DNA from: Ashinkailepas kermadecensis
Lineage: Eukaryota > Arthropoda > Thecostraca > Neolepadidae
Direction: 5' to 3'
DNA: 64,000 bases
Assembly (NCBI GenBank): GCA_034440615.1
Contig: JAOTOM010005113.1
Location: 833,001-897,000 of the forward strand
In this document: positions 11,276-24,044 of the stretch, piece after piece
Position numbering within the stretch: the first letter of the stretch is position 1
Layout: each line of letters begins with the position of its first letter
Position numbers and translations under genes: made by a program
The notes under the pieces: generated by a model
What the model saw: only the letters and a program-made list of their open reading frames with translations
What the model was told of the DNA's origin: nothing
Database searches by the model: none

Positions 11276-12834
11276 GTCGGCACCGGGGCTTTGTTTACAA
11301 ACGGCCACAGGCTCTCCAATTCCACATGCCCATGCCATGATTCTCGCTGCGCTGAAACTATGTGTAAATGCCGTCATCAACAAGGTGGATGACATTGACA
11401 ATGAAGCTGTGAAGGTCTAATCATGGAGGCTGCAACTACAGAAGGCGAAGCTACAGGGAAAGTTGGACTAAACAACATTGCTCTGAAAATGTCTTATCAC
11501 TATCAACTTTAATCATTTGAAACACTTTATATTTGGGTCTGCTACCGTTCACAGAGCACCTACAAATCCCTCCGCGATTTGTTATTAGTGCGCCATCAAT
11601 GACCAAGCTAATTGTGACCACATTCCAAGCTTCTATTGTTCCTCCAATTTCACGTGCGATATCAATCGGTATGTGACGTCATGGGATGAAGGGACAGGGA
11701 AGATAATTCCACAACGTTGAGGGTAGCTTGCCACGATTATGCATGTCAATCATAGATGAACTCGAATCATGTCCAAGTAATTTTAATTCATGCGCACAGA
11801 AACTACATCATATAGCCATGCAATACGACACAATAATGGAGTAAAATTGCAAGCCTTTACTATGACTATCGCATCCCGAAAGCTGTTGCTATGCTGGCTT
11901 CTCTTCAACCATCATTGTCTAATGACGCCATACAATTTTATGGTGGGCTGTTGGAGTGTCTTGACAGCAATCTCGATGTCTGGTGCTTTTCGACTTCATT
12001 GCTGTGCATTGTGATCATTGATGATTATGCCTTATTAGTTAAGCCAGGTAGCTCACATTCACCACAAAATAAGCCTTAATAGCAATGGAGTGCCAGGTGA
12101 AGGCGGAAGAAGCACAACAGGCAATTGTACGATGGACCGTTTATGTTGTTTTTGTAGTAGACATTGGCGAAGTTTGAAGACTGAAGCATATTACAGATGG
12201 ATGTTTCTTTTAAACCGAGAGTGGTATGATATGATTATTAGATACATAGTGCAGCATGTTACAGATTATCCGACACCAAATTAATAAATGTAGGATGATG
12301 TATCGATGTTCGAATTTTGCTGCGTCCTTAGATTGAGTATGCAAGGGTTATGGGTAGGGGGTAAGGGGAAAAGTAACACGTACGCATTTTAAGAAGTGCT
12401 GGTTACCATGATCTTGTCGGCTGTTAAAGTGACAAAAATTAAAAGATACAAAAGTAAAATACAAAAAGAAAGTTTGGGCCAAAGAACCTTTATCATCAAT
12501 TATTGTTTCGGGAGTGAACAAGGGCTTCAAGGGGATGTGAATTGCAATGTGATCTTAATTCAACATTGAAAACCATCATATATAACAAGCTTATCTTACA
12601 ATATCGGTAATTGGGCCGAGCTTCAGTGTATATTGGCCGGGCCTCAACGAGACTTGGTCATAGCAGACCGGCCGGGCCCGAGCTCCGGTCCAACATTTTG
12701 AGAATTTGCCACCTCTATTCTGTCCCCCTTCCCCAGTGGGATTTCTCATCAACTTTGCCAGCATGAATGTCCGGTTTAAATCAAACAATTCTTGGCTTTG
12801 TTTCACACACACATACTTTAATATCTTTATATGT

Positions 12835-12838
<4 letters not shown>
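11276..12838. other. Unassigned AT-rich unique sequence
   Basis: About 1.5 kb without tandem repeats or recognisable coding content. Open frames are below 85 codons. Confidence 0.4.

Positions 12839-12902
<64 letters not shown>
12839..12902. repeat. (TA)n microsatellite, left of fold-back element
   Basis: About 63 bp of pure TA ending directly at the first arm of the inverted repeat 12905-13083. Confidence 0.95.
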
Positions 12903-12904
<2 letters not shown>

Positions 12905-12907
<3 letters not shown>

Positions 12908-13083
12908 CATACAGTATCAGTACAACATCGTATCTTCTTCAGTGTGACGTTGCGACATGTGTTCGCCACACTCGACAATGAAAGCAATCCCAAATTGGAT
13001 TTGTTTCTATTGTCGAGTGTGGCGAACACATGGCGCAATGTGGCACTGGAGAAAGTACTATGTTGTACTGAAACTGTATGCAG
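12905..13083. mobile_element. Fold-back (MITE-like) element next to (TA)n
   Basis: Arms 12905-12983 and 13004-13083 are inverted copies with roughly 85 percent identity around a 20-bp spacer. The inner part, GTGTTCGCCACACTCGACAAT, is identical in both arms. The left arm abuts a (TA)n tract; the right arm is followed by 47 bp of unique sequence and then a second (TA)n. There is no room for a protein, so this is a non-autonomous hairpin element, and insertion into TA-rich DNA is typical of several cut-and-paste families. Confidence 0.8.
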
Positions 13084-13127
13084 ATTTAATGTGAATACTG
13101 TTAACCCGGGCCTAGTTTTCATGAGTT

Positions 13128-13130
<3 letters not shown>

Positions 13131-13188
<58 letters not shown>
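13131..13188. repeat. (TA)n microsatellite, right of fold-back element
   Basis: About 58 bp of pure TA. Together with the left tract it suggests one ancestral (TA)n split by insertion. Confidence 0.95.
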
Positions 13189-13190
<2 letters not shown>

Positions 13191-14212
13191 CGGCAAACCG
13201 TCTAACCTAAATATGTGTACCACAATCCACCGGTAAAATCGGACGTAAATAAGAACCTTTCACTATTCCTCAGTTACGTACGAGTTTAGTCATCACCAAG
13301 TCATTAATAGCTCACGTAAATACACTTCCGAATATAACTATCCATACACAACCCAACTGGATACATACATAAAGCTACAACTACAACTGCAACACACCTA
13401 CATACATTCACCCGAGGAGCTAATGCTGAGACCTTCAATGTCCAATATACTCAGGTAGCCGGATGCTGGTGAACTTGCTCGGCGGTATATTGATGATGCT
13501 CAGGGTACAGGGTATTGATGATGCACTGTGCCACAAACCCCCCTCAACAGTCTATCCACGTCGTTAATGGGCTCACTGTGAGCTGTTGACGGGACACGTT
13601 GGGCGGATTTCACCTTAAGGTAGACGAAAGCGTTGATCAGTTTTGGTGCAACATTAATTGAGGTCCCTGTAGCTGGGCTCTTGTGAACACAGCAACACCA
13701 ATGTCACAATGTGTTGCTGAGGTTTTGCTGATGCGCAAAGGTGCGCACTTACCATCTGTCTATCGAACAAATGTCTGAGAAATTCTCTAGTTTTACATAG
13801 GAAAACAAGATAAATTTGGTCTAATAAGGTGATACACACACCCTCACCCAGCCATGGCCGTATGCAGAGCAGGTGATGCCGCCTACACCGCCGTGATCCC
13901 GCCCGGGAACAGGTGCGGCACATTGACGGCCGTGGCCAAACCCGCATCTCGATTCGCCACGGTCACGTGATCAGCCCACGACACACGGCGCAAGGTCACG
14001 TGACCGTGAGACTGGCGGCGGCGTAAACACACGATTACGGCGAACAACAGGCCGCCGCGGCTCTGATAAATCATGACCTGTCTCCGGCGGGCCACGTGGT
14101 GGCCGAGCGGCACCACAGGTCACGCCCTGTCATTAGGTGCGCCGCCGCCGCCTACGCGCCGCCGTCGTCGCGCCGCGCCGGCTGCCTCTCTGGGGCGACC
14201 GCCACCGGCACT
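13189..14212. other. Unassigned sequence, CpG-rich from about 13880
   Basis: The first 700 bp is ordinary unique sequence with a small GTATTGATGATGC duplication near 13487-13525. 13880-14212 is CpG-rich and leads into the 47-bp array. No gene recognised. Confidence 0.4.
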
Positions 14213-14855
14213 GACGCCGACACACCACCTCCACTCACCGGAGAACACACACACAGACACATGCGCCGGCACACCACCTCCACTCACCGGAGAACACCAC
14301 AGGCGCCAGCACACCACCTCCGCTCACCGGAGAACACACACAGACACAGGCGCCGGCACACCACCTCCACTCACCGGAGAACACCACAGGCGCCAGCACA
14401 CCACCTCCGCTCACCGGAGAACACACACAGACACAGGCGCCGGCACACCACCTCCGCTCACCGGAAAACACTCACAGACACAGGCGCCGGCACACCACCT
14501 CCGCTCACCGGAGAACACACACAGGCACCGGAGCCGGCACACCACCTCCGCTCACCAGAGAAACACACACAGACACAGGCGCCGGCACACCACCTCCGCT
14601 CACCGGAGAACACACACAGGCACCGGAGCCGGCACACCACCTCCGCTCACCAGAGAACACACACAGACACAGGCGCCGGCACACCACCTCCGCTCACCGG
14701 AGAACACACACAGGCACCGGAGCCGACACACCACCTCCGCTCACCGGAGAACACACACAGACACAGGCGCCGGCACACCACCTCCGCTCACCGGAGAACA
14801 CACACAGGCACCGGAGCCGACACACCACCTCCGCTCACCGGAGAACACACACATG
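14213..14855. repeat. 47-bp minisatellite with length variants, about 14 copies
   Basis: Unit CGGCACACCACCTCCGCTCA followed by CCGGAGAACACACACAGACACAGGCGC. Shorter variants lack the ACACACAGAC block, and another class has GGCACCGGAGC, so at least three unit types alternate. Plus-strand open frames of 286 and 259 codons and several minus-strand frames arise from the array. Confidence 0.94.
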
Positions 14856-15779
14856 ACACTAGCGGCCCGCTGTGACGAGGCAGCCGAGGCGTGTCGACGT
14901 CACCGCCGGGTGAGATGCCGACGGGGCGGGTGACACCTGACAGGGCTATATGGTGTACGTGCACTGCGCCGACGGCGGGAGCAGGTCACACCCGGCCGGG
15001 GTGTGAATAACTAGCGTGGCCCGCGGGGCGGCACAGGATGACCGGCCGCGGTGGAGTAAACATTATCGAGTGCTGACAAGTGTAGACAAAAATGACAAAT
15101 GGCCATGTTCGCCTCAACACCATCAGGCTCGACCATGACTCTGCACAGTACCGGCGTAACCGCCTGCTTAACACCGCAACAGTTCCTTGCGGAGGCGCAC
15201 TTAGAGTTGACTAAGTCTGGTCGGGTTGTACAGGTATCAGTGATGATAACGACAATGTAGCGATTTGACGACGCACATGTTATGAGGAAGGTGGTGGAAT
15301 GTGATGCAATAAGTCTACGCTTTCTTTTACACTTACTTATACCTTCATGCCAAATTGGTTAATATGCAGGCGAAGCTGATCGACTTTGCCACCGAACGTT
15401 GTTCAAGGCTAGGTCAAGGCATGTAGTGTGTCCGGTCACTTTCCCTTCCTAAAATCGACACCGACTGTTTTCCACACGCCAAGCAGTGTGCGTGGAAAGA
15501 CTGAGACAGAAGAACGCATAGGAATGTGTGGAAGTCTGCACAAGTTGGTAAGTAGAGCGGACATCCAGCTATCCTCCAGCGCTCCTACTCACATAAAGGT
15601 AGCAGATTATCTTTTTTTTTTGGCAGGAACAAAAACAACAATTCCTTAAGAATTACGACGGGTGCTTTATTGCCGAGTAATTCTGAAACCCATCCACACT
15701 CCTGAGATTCTACCGACGAGAACGATTGTTGTGCGCACATTTCGTGCGCCGTTGAGTAGCGGCACCAGCGGAGTGATGG
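14856..15779. other. Unassigned unique sequence
   Basis: GC-rich at first, then ordinary composition. No repeat or gene recognised. Confidence 0.4.
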
Positions 15780-15985
15780 CTGCGGCCGCCCCAGCGCGGC
15801 GGAGGAGCGACTGTTGCGGCCGCCCCAGTGCGGCGGAGGAGCGACTGTTGCGGCCGCCCCAGTGCGGCAGAGGAGCGACTGTTGCGGCCGCCCTAGTGCG
15901 GCGGAGGAGCGACTGCTGCGGCCGCCCCAGCGCGGCGGAGGAGCGACTGCTGCGGCCGCCCCAGCGGGGCAGAGCAGCGACCACT
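15780..15985. repeat. 34-bp GC-rich minisatellite, 6 copies
   Basis: Unit GCGGCGGAGGAGCGACTGTT followed by GCGGCCGCCCCAGT, with CTG for TTG in later copies. It contains GCGGCCGC in each unit. Open frames on both strands through it are Ala/Arg/Gly-rich repeat translations. Confidence 0.94.
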
Positions 15986-17871
15986 GCGTTCGCCCCAGCA
16001 GGCAGCAGCGCCACGGAACTCCCTTAGAAACTCCCTTAGACAGCCGCTGGCGGCATGATTCGGCGGCCCGACCCCGGCGGAAGGCGAGGGGTGGTGGCGC
16101 GCGTGCTGCGTCTGTGCCGACACGGCAGCCGGTGTGGAGTGTGGAGCGGCCGAGGTCGCCGCCATTGAGCCGGCGCGTCCCCCGTCGACGCGCGGCCACC
16201 CTGAATGCCAGCCGTTGTCAAATTAGCCGATATGCCGCTCCCGCCCACCGACGTACTGGCCGAGTTTAAAGGCATACAGCGTAAAATACCATCTACAAAT
16301 GAATGGGCGCGAATCTGAATGGCTGAAAGGAGGCTGAGGATAATTACATGGTGGAGGATGTAGCCAGGTGGGCGCCCCGCGCTGCATGTAAAGTCTGTAA
16401 AAGCGTTTCCAATTGAAATCATTTAACCCCTACAGCGAGCGCGCGCCGGCCTCAGGAAGCGAATTATGCCAGTGCATAGGCGCTTTTTGCGCGATCATGA
16501 GGTGGTTCGTCCCCTTTCTGTCCTCCGTTTGTTGCGTACCCCATGTCTGGGCATCAACGGCTGGAGTTTGTAGTGTGCATTGTCAAAACCGTTTCAGTCT
16601 GTCATCAACTTGAGCATATTCATTTGTTTTGTGTTCCAGAAATTGCACGGTGTTTGTATTTTGCGACTATTTTGCGGCTATTCAACAAGTTAAGGAGCAG
16701 CCATATGTATAGCTGCGTTTGTGGATTCCGCACTTCCACCTTCACGTTAAGAACAGAAATATGCAAGCCTCAAAGTAGAAGCATGACGACAACCTACGCT
16801 GTCATCCTCCAGCTACGCTTCTGACCAGTGAGGATCCGAAAGGTAGGATGCACTATAAAACTGACATCCAGCTTAGTTTGCATAACACGGAAGAGCATGT
16901 ATGTATTCCCTCTGAAAATATAGAACAAATTTACTTCCTTAACAAGCGTTTTACATAGGAGACAATTCAACTGATTACCGACTGTACCCACCCGCTATAT
17001 TCCAGAAATTATCTCCTCTTTAGGTCATTCACTGGTAGTTTTTTAATCCAATATTTCGTATACGGCCAACTATGACCAGACTACGATCCTATTATCTCGT
17101 TATCACATTATCTCGAAGGTGTCGCTTCGTTTTGTGACAATCTGGTCAATTCTGGTACAGCTACATCCATTTTTGAAGCAATTATGTAGTCTCTGAACTC
17201 ATGTTGGAAACTATGCGACCATCATTACCCTTGCAGAAATATTCCGCGGTTAGTGAAGTTTTCAATTCGTCCAAAAATATATCGAGGCACGTCGGAGGAA
17301 TTCTTGCAGCTCCAATTTCTTCGATAGGGTATATTTTTAGGATCTAAGGACATCGGTTAATCAGGATTCGGATTATGATAGTGATTGGCGGTACGAAACT
17401 CATTTTAAAATAACCGCTCATACTGATAGTTCAACTAGCTATATGCTGTTTTTAATTTTACATCACCTTTTCCGTGCATTGCGTGTCTCAATTGCTAGAA
17501 ACAAGAATGCTTGCACCAGAACAGCTGACTAAGCACTAGTCATCCCAGTTTCCAATTCCCAGGCATCCGAGTTTTGCATGACTGGGAGCTCTAGCAACTT
17601 TACTGGGGGATGAACCGTCAGCGAACATGCTAAAGGAAGCCTGGCTCAAACCATGATAACAAGGTCGACCGGAAGGTGCGACTGAGGCCACAGCGCCTGC
17701 GCACTAATTACTGACCACAAAGCGATAATTATCCTGTTTTGGAGTGTAAAAAACATGGTGAAATTGGTGGGTAGGGTAACCGGTGTTCGGCGAGATGCGG
17801 AGCAGCTCGCTGGTCTGGTCAGTCGTCCGCCGGATCTGTCCACGGCTAGCCTTCAGGGGTCACGTCGCTGG
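15986..17871. other. Unassigned sequence, CpG-rich to about 16260 then AT-rich
   Basis: 16020-16260 is CpG-rich unique sequence with an AATTAGCCGATATGCC segment. From 16300 onward composition becomes AT-rich with no tandem repeats. No gene recognised on either strand. Confidence 0.4.
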
Positions 17872-18540
17872 TAAACACCACCGCACCGCCAACTCGTCAA
17901 TAAACACCACAGCACCGTCACCTCATCAATAAACACCATAGCACCGCCACCTCACGGATAAACACCACAGCACCGTCACCTCGTCAATAAACACTACGGT
18001 ACCGCCACGTCACCAATAAACACCACAGCACCGCCATCTCGCAAATAAGCATCACAGCACCGCCACCCCATCAATAAACACCACAGCACCGTCACATCAC
18101 CAATAAGCACCACAGCACAGCCACCTCACGGATGAACACCACAACACCGCCACCTCATCAGTAAACACCACAGCATCGTCACCTCGTCAATAAACACTAC
18201 GGTACCGCCACGTCACCAATAATCAACACAGCACCGCCACCTCGCAAATAAGCATCACAGCACCGCCACCCCATCAATAAACACCACAGTACCGTCACAT
18301 CACCAATAAACACCACAGCACCGTCACCTCACGGATGAACACCACAACACCGCCACCTCATCAGTAAACACCACAGCACCGTCACCTCGTCAATAAACAC
18401 TATGGTACCGCCACGTCACCAATAAACAACACAGCACCGCCACCTCACGGATAAACACCACAGACCATCACGGTTATCTCAACACCATCACAATCACCGT
18501 CGCACCAACACCTTACGAATAAACACCACACCACCGCCAC
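17872..18540. repeat. 29-bp minisatellite with 203-bp higher-order period, about 23 copies
   Basis: Unit AATAAACACCACAGCACCGTCACCTCATC. Variant units recur in a fixed order: the block starting ACGGATGAACACCACAACAC is at 18128 and again at 18331, exactly 203 bp (seven units) apart, with the intervening variants in the same sequence. This is a small higher-order repeat and implies block duplication of seven units. Confidence 0.92.
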
Positions 18541-18960
18541 CACGACCGTAGCACCACAATGGTAAAGGACGAAGGAGAACGATTGCGTGTATATGTACCG
18601 CCTCAGAGCAAATAAGAATATTACCCCGTGGATGCAAACATCGGCACTGTTTGTCGGAGGCTATGAAAATATCGACGACGTTTTCGGTAGGTTTACTGCA
18701 TGTACAACATCCTGTGGTAACAGCAGGATATTTGCGGCCAATAAATCGTATGCCATCAATATATTGCTTCATTTGTATGTGATAAGCGTTGATCAGATAA
18801 ACTAGGCATCGTGATGGACCACACAGATATGCAGGTATAGCAATGCTCAGAAGGTTTCTTCAAACCGAAATCCGTCGAGTTTTTCATTATGTATGTTGCG
18901 GTCGTCAGGATTAGCTTCCTGTGACAGTACAGCTGTTGCGACAGAGTGACTCTTTACCAG
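18541..18960. other. Unassigned unique sequence
   Basis: No tandem structure or recognised coding sequence. Confidence 0.4.
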
Positions 18961-19056
18961 ACACATCACATCACATCACATCACATCACACCACACCACA
19001 CCACATAACATCACATCACATCACATTACATCACACCACATCACATCACATCACCA
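18961..19056. repeat. (CATCA)n pentanucleotide repeat
   Basis: About 95 bp of CATCA with CACCA variants in the middle. Confidence 0.95.
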
Positions 19057-19206
19057 CAGTCAGGAGCAACATGATGCAACAGTTCAAAGTCGAAAACCGA
19101 TTTCTGAAATGATGCATGGCGCATTCTCAGAATTCTCCGTTGCCGGGAGTGGCAAAAACTGGGCAGCCGCTGCTCGACGGCCGACAGCAGGTCTGTTTGC
19201 ATGTGT

Positions 19207-19256
19207 CACTGACATCCGGCGCCGCTGCCGCCGCCGCCGCCGCCGCCGCCGCCGGT
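19207..19256. repeat. (CCG)n trinucleotide repeat
   Basis: About eleven CCG triplets, the first group interrupted by CTG. Confidence 0.93.
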
Positions 19257-19575
19257 CCGTTTGATCCCATCGAAAACGACTAAAAAGTGGGAGAAATTTC
19301 CCCCGCTTGCCCCGCACGTGGTGTTTATCGACAGGAAGTGGCCGCGTACCCGCCGACCGACACGTCGCTGATCAATTCAGCCAGAACCGACAGTCAAGCG
19401 CATGACCGAGCCGTCTCACTGGACTGCGTGTACTTCTCACCCCTCACTCCTGTCAGCCACCTACTGCCCGGCCTGCGCAGTGTACATATAATTTCAAATA
19501 CTCTTTGGAACGCGGAGCGCAGGCAGCTCACGCAATAAAGCATCAATATGGTGCTGGCCATTAATATACTGTAGT
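19257..19575. other. Unassigned unique sequence
   Basis: Mid-GC unique sequence; no assignment. Confidence 0.35.
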
Positions 19576-19577
19576 TT

Positions 19578-19690
19578 TCAGTGGCGCAGCCAGGATTTTT
19601 CTTCAGTGGGCCCGACCTCCGAAAAAGTGATATAATAGAGGAAGCTTCCTGCACGCGAAGCGCACCGAAAATTTATGGTTTTGCGTAGTG
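19578..19690 (+). mobile_element. Dispersed repeat family A, copy 1
   Basis: Begins CAGTGGCGCAGCCAGGATTT and contains GCGCGAAGCG-like and CCGAAA words about 85 bp later. The same words in the same order occur at 38241-38360, so this is an interspersed repeat. I cannot assign its class; it contains no open frame of note. Confidence 0.7.
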
Positions 19691-20144
19691 AAGATCTCTA
19701 AATTTCTCTTTTCATCAAGTGTATTTTTGAGTGCTGAGGGGGAGCCTAAGCTGCGCCTCTGGGAGTCACCAACACTGGCGTCTCAGAGCTGTCATTTGCG
19801 CGACCATTCTTAGCGGCCGACAAACAAGCAGGCATCGCCGCCGAAGGCTACCGAGAGCTTGTACCGGATCTGAGACGTACATTCAGAGTGTTCAGATACG
19901 CATAGTTAAATGGTATGGCCAGGGGGCAACCTTGCGTACTTGTGGGGCGGCTCGGGCTCTCTGAAACTCCCCCAATCATTTCAGTTTTTAACATGGGATA
20001 AAGAGAACCCCCAAATCGATTTTGGTCTTCCAGTTTCCTCCATGCATTGGCTTCCCCTCAATCATTTTGATAAAGTTCTGCCTGTAGGTGTTGCTGTTGG
20101 ATTGGTATGAGTCAACCCTCGCAGATGGAGTGCCCGTCCGATGG
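19691..20144. other. Unassigned unique sequence
   Basis: No repeat or gene recognised. Confidence 0.35.
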
Positions 20145-20528
20145 CCAACCGCTGAACACATGTCATGCCATGTCAGCCTCGCGACCGACACCCGGACTCT
20201 GACTAACCGCTGACCAACCGCTGAACACATGTCATGCCATGTCAGCCTCGCGGCCAGCCCCGCGACCGACACCCGGACTCTGACTAACCGCTGACCAACC
20301 GCTGAACACATGTCATGCCATGTCAGCCTCGCGGCCAGCCCCGCGACCGACACCCGGACTCTGACTAACCGCTGACCAACCGCTGAACACATGTCATGCC
20401 ATGTCAGCCTCGCGGCCAGCCCCGCGACCGACACCCGGACTCTGACTAACCGCTGACCAACCGCTGAACACATGTCATGCCATGTCAGCCTCGCGGCCAG
20501 CCCCGCGACCGACACCCGGACTCTGACT
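20145..20528. repeat. 81-bp minisatellite, 5 copies
   Basis: Unit runs from CGCTGAACACATGTCATGCC to TGACTAACCGCTGACCAAC. The first copy is 69 bp because it lacks the GCGGCCAGCCCC block. The last four are almost identical. Since 81 is 27 codons, the minus strand is open with a 27-residue period (19988-20515). Confidence 0.95.
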
Positions 20529-21347
20529 AGCGGCTCCCTGACAATTCATCTACAGCAACAATTTTCCCAGCAACTAAGCAACGTTCGGCTTTAAAAGATG
20601 CACCAATCGTCTAGTGGAAGCCAAATAAAAGTACAATGGTGTAGCACTATTGCATGATAAAATATTGAGAAATGAAACAAGATGAGTTGCTTTTGTTATC
20701 CTCCAGAAAGTCTGTTAAATATAAAGTCGTCGCTTCTGCGATCAGCGAAATCTAGTTTGAACTGACCACCAGACAGAGCACCGAAAAGTACCAATAGTAT
20801 GTACCGAGACGTTGGAAGGGAGAGCGGTCATTGAGAGAGAACTAGCAGAATATTTATGCTTACTATAGTTCCTCTTACGGCGACACGGAGGCATAGGCAG
20901 CTTCCGTAGTCCAATGGATGGACAAAGCACAGGCGATGCTGCTATATTTGGATTCGTTGGTGGAAGTAGCATTATATAACTGATAAAAGGACTAGCCATG
21001 CAGCTCATCATCTGCAAAATTGCAGATCAATGTTTTGATGTGACCAATGCCGGGAATCGCCAATACTATATAATATTATCATGGGAATAACACCTGTTTC
21101 AGTACACACTGAAATTTCGACCCACTAGTATGCAGCCGAAAGCTATCAATTTCGGAACATTGTAATACCTGGGCGATGAAATCCTACTTAGAGGAGGCAG
21201 CGAATAAGCGTAATAGCTAATTACCATTATGGTAATAGGCTATGTCATCCCATATATTATTTTCATGATCATAATCATAGCATACCCAAAAATTATAGCG
21301 GTACAGATTCTATCTTACGTTAGGTCACATAGCATTCATTGAGAACT
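20529..21347. other. Unassigned AT-rich unique sequence
   Basis: Contains a short palindrome TTACCATTATGGTAA near 21220. A 91-codon minus-strand open frame (20742-21017) has non-repetitive composition but no homology that I recognise. Confidence 0.4.
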
Positions 21348-21835
21348 GTGGAACCACGTCTACCTTTACCGAGTATTGAGAGACGCCATGTTGGATAGGA
21401 GGGATAACAGACTACGGCTGATTATACACGTGGAACCACGTCTACATTTACCGAGTATTGAGAGACACCATGTTGGATAGGAGGGATAACAGACTACGGC
21501 TGATTATACACGTGGAACCACGTCTACATTTACCGAGTATTGAGAGACGCCACGTTGGATAGGGGGGATAACAGACTACGGCTGATTATACACGTGGAAC
21601 CACGTCTACATTTACCGAGTATTGAGAGACGCCATGTCGGATAGGAGGGATAACAGACTACGGCTGATTATACACGTGGAACCACATCTACATTTACCGA
21701 GTATTGAGAGACGCCATGTTGGATAGGAGGGATAACAGACTACGGCTGATTATACACGTGGAACCACGTCTACATTTACCGAGTATTGAGAGACGCCATT
21801 TTGGATAGGAGAGGTAACAAGCTACGACGGATTAT
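21348..21835. repeat. 82-bp satellite-like repeat, 6 copies
   Basis: Unit from GTGGAACCACGTCTACATTT to GGCTGATTATACAC. Copies differ by one or two bases; the sixth is diverged at its end (GAGGTAACAAGC). Unlike most arrays here it is not GC-rich. Each unit contains GTGGAACCAC, an inverted repeat. Confidence 0.95.
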
Positions 21836-23185
21836 AGATGTGACTTACATGGAGAGATGGCCGTGTGTGATAAGTCTGCAAGTGTCACTTTGGTGTGCAG
21901 GGTATGGGTTAAGGCTGTTCCTGATAGCTGAGCGTAATAACTATTGCCAGAAATGAACAGAAATGAGCACAGGCACACATAAATTGTTTCCTGTTTGTTG
22001 TCAGTCGTGTATGGTGATATATGTCGGGGATTTGAACGTCTACGCATGTGAAATTTTCCACCTTAAAAAGACAGCCATCGCGTGGTGTTTTCCGTTGATA
22101 ATCGCAACACAAAACATGTTTATGCGGTAAACATTCGATGAACTTCTTTTAAGCGCCACGCAAACCTGTCAGGCTGGCTTCTGCTCCTTTTTTATCAGGA
22201 GGATCATGTCGCCAACGGGTCACTTAATCACAAATACAAATATGCCGGTCAGTCTTTGCTTCTTTCATCCGGTGCCTCCTACTTCAATAAAACACACAAA
22301 TGGCTGCATATGCAATATGCATGAGGCGCATCTGCAATTGTAGTGTGCAATGATTAAGGATCAGCTTAAATGGAGCGCACACATGCAAAATGTGCATTGC
22401 AAATGCTAATTGATGTCTTGGTAATATTTCCTTGCGCGTGATTTATTCATAGACATCAATCTATTAAATACAAGTCATCAGGGCATAACTCACGCTCAGT
22501 TGCCTTCGAAACGAGCACGACGATGGATAATGACACGTAAATGTCCGAGCTGAGTATCTCAATCCGGCAATTTAGTGCAAGTTTTAACACCAATATACCG
22601 GCCATTACATTCATCGTGAGATAATTTTAAATGGGTATGCTACTGACTGCTAAGGAACATGAAACATTGCGATGCTCAAACAGAATCCCACCATACTTTA
22701 TACTGTTAATGCTTTGCTGTAAGCACTGATTAAGTGGCCGAATGTCAGCTTAAAACTGAACATAGCTGGTCAGGAAAACGCCCTTTTGTGGAATGTCATG
22801 TTTCTGACTGGATTCGAAGCGTCATGAGTCTTCGTTTGGGTGTTAATGTCGAAAGTAGTCCATATGTGCGAAACTGTTTGTGTGAAATTCGACACCGGCA
22901 CGCTGTCATTTCCTGTGGAGCCATTCACACCCATGGCTCAAGCAATGATTGGCAGCTCCACTTATCATTCACTGATATACTCGGTCTTCGGCAGTCGGCT
23001 TCACGTGCAGAATGCTAGTAAATACCTCTCGTGAGCATCGTGGGTGGGGGGGGGGAGCACAGGAGCGGGCGGGAACTGTTACAGGGCTGTTACTGGTACA
23101 GGGCTTATGGATTGATACAGGGCTGGTACAGGGACTTGTCGCGATCCTCGCAGGAGCGGGCTGCAACAATACTGTTAAGGTGCTG
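21836..23185. other. Unassigned AT-rich unique sequence
   Basis: About 1.3 kb. Contains clustered TGCATATGCAATATGCAT-like words near 22310. A plus-strand open frame of 94 codons (22734-23018) is unassigned. A poly-G of about ten lies at 23046. Confidence 0.4.
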
Positions 23186-23360
23186 AACGCCAGGACCGGT
23201 ACAGGGCTTTGTCGCGATTCTGGCGGGTCCAGTTGACGGCATAGGATGGAAATCACACAACAACTGGATGCAACCAGCCATATTCTTGGATCACAGAAGT
23301 TGACCCCGGGATAAGGTCCTTTCTGAAGCAAATGATCCGCTTCTGTCCTGGGTTGACGTT
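23186..23360 (+). mobile_element. Dispersed repeat family B, copy 1
   Basis: About 170 bp that matches 24045-24213 in the same orientation at roughly 80 percent, from GGACCGGTACAGGGCTTTGT through CCAGTTGACG, AACCAGCCA and TTCTTGGATCA to CACTTCTGTC-like words. Short indels separate the copies. No coding capacity; class unknown. Confidence 0.75.
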
Positions 23361-23423
23361 CGCATTCTGATCAAAGATGCCCAGCATTCAGGAGCTAACT
23401 TTTATTCTTCTAACTATCGACAG

Positions 23424-23551
23424 CAATCATGGGAACTAGGAACTCTCCCTTATGTATTCCGAAATACCATGGGAACCAGGAACTCTCCCTTATGTATTCC
23501 GAAATACCATGGGAACTAGGAACTCTCCCTTATGTATTCCGAAATACCATG
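23424..23551. repeat. 40-bp tandem repeat, 3 copies
   Basis: Unit CATGGGAACTAGGAACTCTC followed by CCTTATGTATTCCGAAATAC. The three copies differ at a single base (CTAGG versus CCAGG). Confidence 0.95.
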
Positions 23552-24044
23552 CATTATCAAAGTTATGATCTTTTCACAAAGGATCCTGCAGGTTCAAGGT
23601 GAAGAATTTGAAGCTTGTTTTCAGTAAAATGACCACACAACATTTTTAGACTGCTGTCAGTTGCTCATATGACACTCCGAGAACAAAGTTAACCGCACTT
23701 GGAGGGCATACATCTAAATATATTGCATATTTCTGCTGGACATTTATTGCATAATCAGTGTAGATGCTAGTTTTGTCCAAGGATCCTCCAGGATACCGGA
23801 TCAGAATGGCAGTTTTGGTGGAGTTTCCCAGGAGCCGGGATGTGAATGTCAGTGTATCGAATAACCTTCCAGGATTGAGGTCCTGGCTTTTACATGGGGT
23901 CTTTCAGTGTCCGGGATCTAGTTCTCACTTCCTGGAATTTTTGTTTTCAAGATCCGAGATATAAGGGATATATTTCCACGAATAATGCTTCCGAATCAGG
24001 AACATTTGCGAATGCGGCTAGCGTTGATCGCGCTTCATCGGTGT
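23552..24044. other. Unassigned sequence with GGATCC/CCGGGAT words
   Basis: 23770-23960 contains repeated CCAGGA, GGGATC and CCGGGAT words at irregular spacing that resemble parts of family B, so it may be further diverged copies. No gene recognised. Confidence 0.35.
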
